From assembly GCA_949295065.1 (NCBI GenBank), contig CASFJQ010000006.1, forward strand, positions 1 to 64,000: 64,000 nt of DNA, given 5' to 3'. This document shows, piece by piece, positions 1-7,415 of the stretch. How positions within the stretch are numbered: the stretch's first letter is position 1; every line of letters starts with the position of its first letter. Below the pieces are notes generated by a model. That model made no database searches and was not told where the DNA came from. It was given only the letters and a program-made list of their open reading frames with translations. Position numbers and translations under genes: made by a program. This stretch comes from an uncultured Parabacteroides sp. (GTDB lineage Bacteria > Bacteroidota > Bacteroidia > Bacteroidales > Tannerellaceae).

Positions 1-112
<112 letters not shown>

Positions 113-122
113 GAAAGTGAAG

Positions 123-156
123 AGACTCGGTTCCGAAAGGAATCGGGTCTTTTTTG
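123..156 (+). terminator. rRNA operon terminator
   Basis: A 12-bp stem with two G-T wobbles (AGACTCGGTTCC, GAAA loop, GGAATCGGGTCT) runs directly into a T-tract. It sits about 10 bases after the 5S gene and is a classical intrinsic terminator. Confidence 0.9.
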
Positions 157-429
157 TTTATAAACTCAGTGAAGTTATTTAGGGATTTCAACAAGTATCC
201 CTAAAATATAATATGCTATATTAAGATGACAGACCATAATTACTCCATATGCCATTTTAAGTGCAATTTTCTCGTGTTCCTTCACATAATTTATCCGATA
301 GAACATGACGCTCAGGAATAAGTCTGATAACCTCTTTTGATTCTGCTTGAGAATATATGTCAGCAGCTTTACTAGGTTTTGTTCCTTAGCGTACGAAAGA
401 AGTAGGTATTCCATATTCGTACAGAATTA

Positions 430-706
430 TCTGTTGGCATTTTATTAGTATATATTGAATTTGCAGTCACACATCTTACCACCTACATTCATGAGTTTTG
501 CTGCATTCGGATACTCTCCTTTCGGCGTATATCCTCATTGAAAGACTTAAATGAGATGTGTTTGATGAATTATATGCCATCTATTTGTATGTTATGACTT
601 TCTCACCTAAGTCGACCGATTTGATTTTCTTACTTCTTATGATGGTATGTATTTAATGACGGTCAATGCTGACAATGTGTTCACTTACTTTTCGGGTTTC
701 CAACAT
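430..706 (-). pseudogene. decayed IS1182/IS5-like transposase fragment
   Basis: No intact gene fills 160-824. Read on the minus strand from about 706, the conceptual translation gives EHIVSIDRH, then IRSKKIKSVDLGEKV, then HISFKSFNE, with stops and a frame change between them. This order resembles the core of IS1182/IS5-type transposases (HRIVSI..PHVRPIVRGK..VEFGAK, then HLSWDAFNEG). The fragment has no intact ends and no obvious terminal inverted repeats. A 79-codon ORF further downstream on the same strand (175-414) matches nothing I recognise and may be more debris. The assignment is from recalled family motifs, so it is moderate. Confidence 0.45.
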
Positions 707-721
707 TTTGGGATATTCAGC

Positions 722-794
722 AAATTATATAAAATTAGCCAACTAATTCATGTACATAATGTTGTGAATTAGTTGGCTAAAATTTTATACAATT
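722..794. terminator. long bidirectional hairpin downstream of the 825-2480 gene
   Basis: Perfect 16-bp arms at 735-750 and 765-780 (TTAGCCAACTAATTCA and its complement) extend outward through A/T-rich sequence to a stem of about 26 bp with a 2-nt bulge. A-tracts lie on the left and T-tracts on the right, as in a bidirectional terminator. It lies 30 bases past the stop of the minus-strand lipoprotein gene. Confidence 0.7.
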
Positions 795-824
795 TACCGA
801 ATATAGCTTATTAAATATTTGTTA

Positions 825-2480
825 CTATATATTCACTCTCAACGGACCTGCAACAGAGTTAAATAGCAAATCTCCATTTTCGAGATATTGAATAATAGCA
901 TAAGCTCCGTTCCCACGATTTGTATCTCCAAAGATAATGCGGTGTGTTGTTGTTCCGGTATCCCAATTGAGACCTGTTACTTCCCAACCGTCGGATGTCG
1001 TATATCCATTTACGAAGACCATATTGGATGCCCTGCTAACGCTTGGAATCATACTGATGGAACTGACGTCAGGACGTGTCCAAACAGATTCCCATTCATT
1101 GGTTTTAGTGTTCCATTGGAAACGTTCAACGCCCTTAGGTGAAGGAAGAAGTGGTCCAACAGATAAGATACCAATAATCTTGTCAGGAAGTGGACTTGTT
1201 ATTTCATCAGAAATATTGTTTACTACAAAAGCTCCATATCCAGCAACTACAACCGATTGTTCGGATTGGATCCATTGCTGTCCCTCAAGTCCACATGTTA
1301 CTTCAATTTTTCCAGCAATGCGTGGGTTTTCAGGGTCAATTAATTTGGCATCTTCTGGAATTTCGTCTCGCCAAAAAGCTATAAGATCCATATGTTTGGC
1401 ACCGTCTGTGATGACGACAAGCTTATCCTCGTCATTCCCAAATCCCATTAGAGTCGGGGTTGATCCTGTGCCATATCCCATTTTGATAGAAGGAACTTCA
1501 GGACCTCCATCATATGATGAAGACCAAGCGCCGTCGGCGGCTTCTGTAGAAAGTTGACTGCCTGTCCAGATGATTTTTTGCATCAAGCCTTTACCGTTAG
1601 GGGAAATGTTATTGCTTGCCAAGTAAATCCCATTGTTCTCATCAATGGATATAGAGTTGCTTAATATTTGGTCGGCAGGAAGGTTATATTGAGCTAATAC
1701 ATTGTTCAATGTCCTGTCGAGAATAGCAAACCCTGACGCGAAAGTTGCTACAAGGTAACCATCGTAAGTCATTGACAGACCAACTAGGGTATTTATGTTG
1801 CTGAAATAATTTTTCATGTCGATTTCCTTATCAAGTGTGATACCTTTTGAAGGATCATTAGGGTCTGTTAGTTTGTAACGAATGATTCTTGATAAGGAAT
1901 TCGTGTAAGCGTAATTATCCTTGTCGCAAAGCACGTAGTTTCCACTAGCCATGGCTATTTGTGGTATTTGACCTAAAATTTCCTTTGCCACATCGCTCAA
2001 TTCGTTAACAGAATTGTATTTGGCTATCAATCTTTCTAAATCTTCTTGAGACTTTGTTGGAACTGTCGGGTATGCAGCTTCGGCTACTTTCTCAAAATTG
2101 CCATTACCGATATATATGTAAGAGACACGGTCGCTGGCCATTCCCCACATGTAGTCTGGATTTGTTGAGGATAAAGTCATCAGGTTGACCGGTCCACTCC
2201 ATGCCATTTGGCATTTATTTATATCGACATTATATGTACCCTCTTTTACGCTGTAGGGGAATGCGTCTGTTTGTGCAGAGTTAAAGTGTGTGATGCTGTA
2301 GTGTTCAGCTGCTAGGAATGGATTTTGTTTAGGTACATTCACCTCAGAGATAGGTTTCATTGTTTCGTCCTCGGATGGAATTCCTGGTTCATCATTGTCA
2401 GAACATGACATAAGAAATGATAAGCCAAGAATCATCATAGGCTTGATTCCAGTAATTTTTTTTAATAAATACATTTCCAT
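825..2480 (-). CDS. surface or periplasmic lipoprotein, predicted beta-propeller
   Basis: 551 residues. The N-terminus has a lipoprotein signal ending in LSFLMSC (Cys 26) followed by SDND, acidic residues of the kind associated with surface export in Bacteroidetes. The body has repeated blade-like segments such as SMTYDGYLVATFASGFAILDR and YVLCDKDNYAYTNSLSRIIRY, alternating with Gly/Asp turns, which suggests a beta-propeller. I recognise no catalytic motif and no family with certainty. It follows the membrane AraC regulator on the same strand by 115 bp and has its own -7 box (2531-2538), so it may be that regulator's target. It could bind a ligand or be an enzyme of the propeller class; function unknown. 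Confidence 0.85.
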   Translation of the reverse strand: MEMYLLKKITGIKPMMILGLSFLMSCSDNDEPGIPSEDETMKPISEVNVPKQNPFLAAEHYSITHFNSAQTDAFPYSVKEGTYNVDINKCQMAWSGPVNLMTLSSTNPDYMWGMASDRVSYIYIGNGNFEKVAEAAYPTVPTKSQEDLERLIAKYNSVNELSDVAKEILGQIPQIAMASGNYVLCDKDNYAYTNSLSRIIRYKLTDPNDPSKGITLDKEIDMKNYFSNINTLVGLSMTYDGYLVATFASGFAILDRTLNNVLAQYNLPADQILSNSISIDENNGIYLASNNISPNGKGLMQKIIWTGSQLSTEAADGAWSSSYDGGPEVPSIKMGYGTGSTPTLMGFGNDEDKLVVITDGAKHMDLIAFWRDEIPEDAKLIDPENPRIAGKIEVTCGLEGQQWIQSEQSVVVAGYGAFVVNNISDEITSPLPDKIIGILSVGPLLPSPKGVERFQWNTKTNEWESVWTRPDVSSISMIPSVSRASNMVFVNGYTTSDGWEVTGLNWDTGTTTHRIIFGDTNRGNGAYAIIQYLENGDLLFNSVAGPLRVNI

Positions 2481-2530
2481 AATTTTTTATCAATATGAAT
2501 ACCAATTATAAATGTTTAATATAAATGGTG

Positions 2531-2538
2531 CAAAATTA
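2531..2538 (-). promoter_or_regulatory. Bacteroides -7 box for the 825-2480 lipoprotein gene
   Basis: On the minus strand this reads TAATTTTG, a perfect TAnnTTTG, 51 bases before the start codon. A TTTG lies upstream but at 25-bp spacing, longer than usual, so only the -7 box is claimed. Confidence 0.5.
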
Positions 2539-2595
2539 TGGTTATAGATTAGTAAATAGTGGACAAAAAAACAAAATGTATGGACAAATAATCAA

Positions 2596-3753
2596 TTATT
2601 CGTTTTTTTTTGTTTCCCAGACGTTCCTTAGTTCCCCTTTTTCGTAAAGTTTACGGGCACGGCTGTATGAACGCAGAGAACCGAAACCATTGTTGTCAGC
2701 AATTTCTTGTTGCTTGGCTTCGGGATGTTCACTAATGTAACTTAAGGCATGTTCTATGCGAAGTACGTTCAGATAGTTGTAGAAAGAAATAAAACGTTCT
2801 CTGAAAGTGATTGTGAGGTAGGAGCGATTGACGTGTATTTTACTTTCGAGTATTGATTTTGTGAAGTTTGGATTCATGAAAAGATTCTCTCCTTCTACAA
2901 CCTCACGAATTAGTTTCTCTATCTTGTCGAGTAGAGCTTCTGAAAGTTCTGGTTGATTATTAGTTGCCGATTTAGTTTTTTGATTTTCCTCATTCAGAGT
3001 TTCTGCTATTGCTTTAATGGTTGTATTTCCATTACTGGTAGTATTGTCATGTTTCCTTTGAGGGTGAAGAATGACAAGTAGTATTATGAAACCCGCGAAG
3101 CTGGCAACTAACATAAAGCCTGATAGTAATAATCTGCTATTCGTAAGGAAAATTATCCAGGCAAATGAAAGTAAAAAGATTGGGACAAGAATAATTGACG
3201 AAGCGAAATGTATGGGAAAATCATCCTCGTTGGAAAATTCATTGTGGTTGTAGGAGTAGATTTTCTTTCCAAGCTGGAAAATAATCATACATAAGTATCC
3301 TGTTAATGACAAAGATACAATCCCGACGATTGAAAGTATAGCCTTTTGCTGTCCGGCAAGTAAATTCTCTCCCACACATGCAAAACCAGATAATAATAAC
3401 AGAAGTCCTATCGGTATAGCTCCTATAATTATAATTTGTTTTCTTTTTTTGAGATGATTCCAAAAAAAGAAGCTCAAGAATGTCAAGATACTGAAAGTGG
3501 GAACATGGAGGAGAAAGAAACAACGGGCAAATAACCATGCGTCATGGCTTTGTGGATAAATAAGGCAAGGTATTAGCAATCCCGCAGCCAAATAGTTAAT
3601 CGTTACTATTCGGCGTGCGGGGAAAAGCTGGTCCATATCCTTACTGAAAGGTTTCCACAAATTGCACCAACGTATGGCTCCGCAAAAAAGGAATGTCAAT
3701 ATCAGTGTAAAACATGCAGCCACATAAAATAGCTCTTCTCCTGTAGCAATCAT
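2596..3753 (-). CDS. membrane-anchored AraC-family transcriptional regulator
   Basis: 385 residues. About seven hydrophobic helices occupy residues 5-235, followed by a polar linker (about 236-270) and a C-terminal helix-turn-helix region of about 100 residues. The C-terminal part includes NRSYLTITFRERF, YLNVLRIEHALSYI and ADNNGFGSLRSYSRARK, which match the two-HTH pattern of AraC/XylS proteins. The architecture puts the DNA-binding domain in the cytosol tethered to a multi-pass membrane sensor. No periplasmic ligand domain is visible, so sensing may occur in the membrane. It sits between meaB and the lipoprotein gene, all on the minus strand; the 73-bp gap to meaB leaves co-transcription open. 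The lipoprotein gene is the plausible target (inference). Confidence 0.88.
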   Translation of the reverse strand: MIATGEELFYVAACFTLILTFLFCGAIRWCNLWKPFSKDMDQLFPARRIVTINYLAAGLLIPCLIYPQSHDAWLFARCFFLLHVPTFSILTFLSFFFWNHLKKRKQIIIIGAIPIGLLLLLSGFACVGENLLAGQQKAILSIVGIVSLSLTGYLCMIIFQLGKKIYSYNHNEFSNEDDFPIHFASSIILVPIFLLSFAWIIFLTNSRLLLSGFMLVASFAGFIILLVILHPQRKHDNTTSNGNTTIKAIAETLNEENQKTKSATNNQPELSEALLDKIEKLIREVVEGENLFMNPNFTKSILESKIHVNRSYLTITFRERFISFYNYLNVLRIEHALSYISEHPEAKQQEIADNNGFGSLRSYSRARKLYEKGELRNVWETKKNE

Positions 3754-3826
3754 GTAAATATTATTGTATAATGAACAAAATCACCTTTTTTGAGTATAAT
3801 GGACAAATTCTTCAACTCTTCTATAT

Positions 3827-4921
3827 TTATTTCCGGATATTGGCAAGAAACAAATCCATCATCCTCTTGGCTGCAACAAATGAACTTATTTCATTGTGCA
3901 AAACTTGTTTTTCTGTATATGATAGCATTTCTTCAACGGCAGGATTATGATAGAATGTATCGCGCAATGTATCATTTATACTTTCATACATCCAATATTT
4001 AGCCTGCTCGTTTCTCTTATGTTCGAAATATCCGTTTTTCTTAGTGAATTCCATATATTCGCCCACCATATCCCATATTTCCTTTATACCAAGGTTGTAA
4101 TATCCTGAATATGTTAGAACTTTAGGGAACCAGCCAGATTCGGTAGGTGGAAACAGGTGAAGAGCATTGCGGAATTGAGCAGCTGCAAGTTTTGCTTTAT
4201 CCACATTATCTCCGTCTGCTTTATTGATGATAATACCATCAGCCATCTCCATAATTCCGCGTTTGATACCTTGTAGTTCATCGCCTGTACCGGCAAGCTG
4301 AATCAACAGGAAGAAGTCAACCATTGAATGAACTGCAGTTTCACTTTGTCCAACACCCACAGTTTCAACAAACACTGTGTCGAATCCTGCTGCCTCGCAA
4401 AGAACAATTGTTTCTCTGGTTTTACGTGCTACACCGCCAAGTGAACCGGCAGATGGTGAAGGGCGAATGAATGCATTTTTCTCTCTTGACAATAATTCCA
4501 TACGAGTCTTGTCGCCAAGAATACTTCCCTTTGAGCGTTCACTACTAGGGTCTATTGCCAATACCGCAAGTTTTCGTCCTTCCTTAATCAGATGCATACC
4601 GAAGGAGTCAATAGAAGTACTTTTTCCTGCTCCAGGTACACCTGTAATACCAATTCTCACAGATTTACCGGCATGAGGCAAACACTTCTCTATAATTTCT
4701 TGTGCAAGCTGTTGATGTTCATGTTTTGAGCTTTCAACCAACGTTACAGCCTGGCTAAGGATAGTTATGTTACCTTTAAGAATACCCTCAACAAATTCAG
4801 AAGTAGTATATTGACGTCTTTGAACTCGTTTTTTCATATATGGATTAACAGTAGGTACATCAGCCACACCTTTATTTACTTTTAATCCTTTATATAAATC
4901 GTCATTTTCAGGATGTTCCAT
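3827..4921 (-). CDS. meaB: methylmalonyl-CoA mutase-associated GTPase MeaB
   Basis: 364 residues, the usual length for the MeaB/ArgK G3E GTPase family. Visible motifs are the P-loop GVPGAGKS (94-101), the ETVGVGQSE segment (about 186-194) and NKAD (233-236). The C-terminal helical dimerisation region is present. MeaB gates delivery of adenosylcobalamin to methylmalonyl-CoA mutase and protects it from inactivation, in the succinate-propionate route of Bacteroides. The mutase genes (mutA, mutB) are not in this window. It is the third gene of a minus-strand run, 19 bp after a DUF1573 gene, and is probably transcribed from the promoter at 6490-6520. Confidence 0.95.
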   Translation of the reverse strand: MEHPENDDLYKGLKVNKGVADVPTVNPYMKKRVQRRQYTTSEFVEGILKGNITILSQAVTLVESSKHEHQQLAQEIIEKCLPHAGKSVRIGITGVPGAGKSTSIDSFGMHLIKEGRKLAVLAIDPSSERSKGSILGDKTRMELLSREKNAFIRPSPSAGSLGGVARKTRETIVLCEAAGFDTVFVETVGVGQSETAVHSMVDFFLLIQLAGTGDELQGIKRGIMEMADGIIINKADGDNVDKAKLAAAQFRNALHLFPPTESGWFPKVLTYSGYYNLGIKEIWDMVGEYMEFTKKNGYFEHKRNEQAKYWMYESINDTLRDTFYHNPAVEEMLSYTEKQVLHNEISSFVAAKRMMDLFLANIRK

Positions 4922-4940
4922 AGTTGTATTTGTTATAAAA

Positions 4941-6059
4941 TTAAACTTGTTTTTTTACTTTTTTCTTAGCCTTCACTTTCAATGTGATAACTGGATTATT
5001 CGGAGAATCACACACCCAATTTACCAATGCATCAAGTTTTTCAGGCATATTTTTTGATTTTATCTTTATTTTATAAATAACAGTTTTACCCGGCTTGATT
5101 GTTTTCTTGCCTCCTGATATTTTTATTAATTCGTTTTCTGAACTTACACTATAGATATGTAAATCCTGCTTACCTTGATTGGTAAGTTCAACGGTTCCAT
5201 AAACAGAGTTTGAGCTATTGTTGATTTCTCCAAAATCTAAAATGCTGCCTGACAGCTTGGCTTCAGGTGCATTTTTTCTTTCTTCCGAAGTCAATTTGCT
5301 AAAATCGTCAATAATATTTGCTGCTACGTTAATAATTCCACTTGCAGATTTATGTCCTGCCATACGAACTTCAACAGGAACCTTGCAATAATTCCTGCCT
5401 TTATGCTTTGCAGCCATGGCATCGAATAACAGAGTTATTTCTCCGGTCTTGCCTGGCAAAATAGTATCCGGCCTGCTGTTTATTGTCAGATAATTAGGAT
5501 GTTTGCCAATCTGTATAACTGCAGAAGTCTTTCCTGTGTTTTTAATATGTATTTTCTCTCCTTTAGTTTCAGTTCTGATAATTTGACTGAACAGAACATT
5601 GGTTTTGTTCAGCTTTAAGTCGCCGATACTATACAGATATTCGTATTTCGGCTCTTTAGGCTTAGGTGTTACATTACCTTTTATAGCCAGATTAAATCTT
5701 TTCTTATCGCTATTTGAAATTATAGTAATAGTTTTATAAAATGGGCCAGGTCTCCCTTTTGGATTATATGTGATTTTTATAGATGTTGATTTCCCCGGAG
5801 CAATTGGAGATTTGTCCCATGTCGGTCTTGTACAGCCACATGATGCTGTGATTCTATTTATGATAAGAGGTGCGTCACCTGTGTTTGTGATAATGAATTC
5901 GTGACTAGCCGGACCTTTTTCTTCAGCGATAGTTCCGAAATTGAACACTTGTTTGTCCGGACTTATCTTGGCAGTGCCTTGTGCTATGGCTGCTGATATG
6001 GAGAATGCAGCCATAACACAAACCAATATAACAGTTTTTAGTCTGAAAGTCATCAACAT
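4941..6059 (-). CDS. DUF1573 protein, exported, multi-domain
   Basis: 372 residues. A signal peptide (about 1-27, ending AAIAQG) precedes an ASH/MSP-like immunoglobulin domain of the DUF1573 type: FNFGTIAEEKGPASHEF, then ITASCGCTRP (Cys 74 and 76), then IAPGKS and YNPKGRPG. Two further beta-sandwich repeats follow with the same logic (around FSQIIRTETKGEKIHIKNTG and LDFGEINNSSNSVYGTVELT), lacking the CGC motif. The C-terminus is very basic (KVKAKKKVKKQV). The protein is probably periplasmic or outer-membrane associated. It is 17 bp after the shorter DUF1573 gene and 19 bp before meaB. The function of DUF1573 is not established; binding to another envelope protein is a reasonable guess. Confidence 0.9.
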   Translation of the reverse strand: MLMTFRLKTVILVCVMAAFSISAAIAQGTAKISPDKQVFNFGTIAEEKGPASHEFIITNTGDAPLIINRITASCGCTRPTWDKSPIAPGKSTSIKITYNPKGRPGPFYKTITIISNSDKKRFNLAIKGNVTPKPKEPKYEYLYSIGDLKLNKTNVLFSQIIRTETKGEKIHIKNTGKTSAVIQIGKHPNYLTINSRPDTILPGKTGEITLLFDAMAAKHKGRNYCKVPVEVRMAGHKSASGIINVAANIIDDFSKLTSEERKNAPEAKLSGSILDFGEINNSSNSVYGTVELTNQGKQDLHIYSVSSENELIKISGGKKTIKPGKTVIYKIKIKSKNMPEKLDALVNWVCDSPNNPVITLKVKAKKKVKKQV

Positions 6060-6076
6060 GATATGTTACCGAAAAC

Positions 6077-6463
6077 TTAATTTTCAACTTTACCTCTGAT
6101 AGTCAATATATAGCTGCCTTTTTTACCATTGCTATATACAGAAATAGTTTTTGCAAACATTCCAGGGCGTCCTTTTGGATTGAAAGTAACTTTTACTTCT
6201 CCTTTTTTGCCAGGAGCGATAGGTTCTTTTGTCCATTCCGGCGTAGTGCATCCGCATGAAGCGATAACGCGTGTAATAACTAATGGTGCTCCTCCTTCGT
6301 TGTTGACCGTAAAGGTGTGCGAAACATTACCTCCATCTTCCTTTATCGTTCCAAAATCGTATATGTTTTCTTTTACTGACATAACAGCTTGTTTGTTTGT
6401 CTGTGCTGATACAACACCTATTGTCATCAACATTGCCATTAGAATAAAAATAATTTGTTTCAT
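6077..6463 (-). CDS. DUF1573 protein, exported, single domain
   Basis: 128 residues from the start chosen at 6463 (MKQIIFILMAM). A longer frame opens at 6508, but the -7 promoter box at 6490-6497 lies inside that extension and only the shorter form begins with a proper signal peptide (cleavage after GVVSAQ). The mature part is a single DUF1573 domain with YDFGTIKEDGGNVSHTF, VIASCGCTTPEW (Cys 70 and 72) and FNPKGRPGMF. It is a close paralogue of the first domain of the downstream 372-residue protein, consistent with local duplication. First gene of the apparent three-gene operon ending in meaB. Confidence 0.9.
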   Translation of the reverse strand: MKQIIFILMAMLMTIGVVSAQTNKQAVMSVKENIYDFGTIKEDGGNVSHTFTVNNEGGAPLVITRVIASCGCTTPEWTKEPIAPGKKGEVKVTFNPKGRPGMFAKTISVYSNGKKGSYILTIRGKVEN

Positions 6464-6489
6464 TTCTATATGTTTTTTAGTTCGTCTCG

Positions 6490-6520
6490 CAAATATACGG
6501 AAAGGCATGCGGAGAGCAAA
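6490..6520 (-). promoter_or_regulatory. promoter of the DUF1573-DUF1573-meaB operon
   Basis: Minus strand: TTTG (6517-6520), 19 bp, then TATATTTG (6490-6497). Both match the Bacteroides primary sigma consensus TTTG / TAnnTTTG. The implied transcript starts about 20 bases before the ATG at 6463. Confidence 0.75.
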
Positions 6521-6593
6521 ATAAAAAACTTGTTTTTGATATTGTTATGAATAAGCAGTATTGAATATTTGCCGAAATCCTAATATTTGGGTG

Positions 6594-6633
6594 AAAAGCT
6601 GCCTATGTTTTTGAAAAAACACTGGCAGCTTTT
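6594..6633. repeat. near-perfect hairpin in a divergent intergenic region
   Basis: Outer arms AAAAGCTGCC and GGCAGCTTTT (6594-6603, 6624-6633) enclose an inner stem TGTTTTT / AAAAACA with almost no loop. It lies upstream of two divergent genes, so it terminates neither. A weaker TATGAAAA / TTTTCATA dyad follows at about 6648-6673. Confidence 0.6.
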
Positions 6634-6879
6634 TATTGAAAATATACTATGAAAAAAATTATTCCTTTTCATAATCGCTGTTCTATACAAGGAGTTTTCA
6701 TTCGGTAGTTTCACCTCTGAAATAATATCCAGAAAACCAATATTATTATGTGATTTTGAGATATTTTGAAAAACAAGGTTAAGTTTCACGTTTTTATGCC
6801 TTGAATCACAGGAATGTTCTGTTTATCAAATAAATAAGCTTGTTGTGAAACATGGTTTTGAAAAGTCCCAGTATAGAGT

Positions 6880-7052
6880 GTGATACAATATCTGAAATTG
6901 AGATAATATCTGAAATTGTGTCTGAAAATATATCCGAAGGTAATTCAATATATATACGGAAGTAAAAGGATTTAGTTCCGTATGTAATTGAAATTATGTT
7001 CGGAACCAAATGAAGTTGGGCTCGGAACAAAATAAAGTTGGATTCGGATTGT
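6880..7052. repeat. degenerate tandem array, period about 22 bp, TTCCG-type
   Basis: Read on the minus strand, units begin with TTCCG or a variant and recur every 20-23 bases: TTCCGAGCCCAACTTC, TTCCGAACATAATTTC, ATACGGAACTAAATCC, TTCCGTATATATATTG, CTTCGGATATATTTTC, then decayed units ending in AATTTCAGATATT. The array fills part of the 950-bp gap between the DUF1573 operon and susC. No credible gene lies in this gap. A similar array is at 21934-22040. Confidence 0.55.
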
Positions 7053-7209
7053 TATACATTGTGTTTAAATCATATATATTCAATTATCGGTTATTTGTGT
7101 AAATGTGACAATTGTTTATATTGTATAGCTATAATAAGTGTATTATTGGTGTATTATAATGACTATTTGAACGAAAAATGTTAAATTTGAATATATTTTG
7201 ATATTTTGA

Positions 7210-7240
7210 TTTGTAATATTAATGAAAATATTTATCTTGC
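7210..7240 (+). promoter_or_regulatory. probable susC promoter
   Basis: TTTG (7210-7213), 19 bp, then TATCTTGC (7233-7240), which resembles the common Bacteroides form TATCTTTGC with one base missing. This implies a leader of about 170 nt before the susC ATG. Confidence 0.4.
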
Positions 7241-7415
7241 GGACATCAAAAATTTAAGCTTTATTACCTGAATTTATCCCTTGAAATTTTATTTGATAAC
7301 AATTTGTTATATAGATAAAATGTGGACGTGAATAAAAAACAGAAAGAAATTAATTTCCAACTGTTTGGGAAAAAGATAATATGTGTTTAATAGTTTAAAA
7401 AAGAAGAGTGAGTTT

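Noticed and set aside
175..414. 79-codon ORF on the minus strand
   Set aside because: No recognisable family, no promoter or signal, and it sits beside transposase debris; I treat it as a chance open frame.
937..1557. 206-codon ORF antisense to the lipoprotein gene
   Set aside because: No family motifs; the lipoprotein on the other strand has a signal peptide and coherent beta-rich sequence.
6806..7030. 74-codon ORF on the minus strand
   Set aside because: Its sequence simply reads through the degenerate repeat array (repeating ISDI words) and has no other support.
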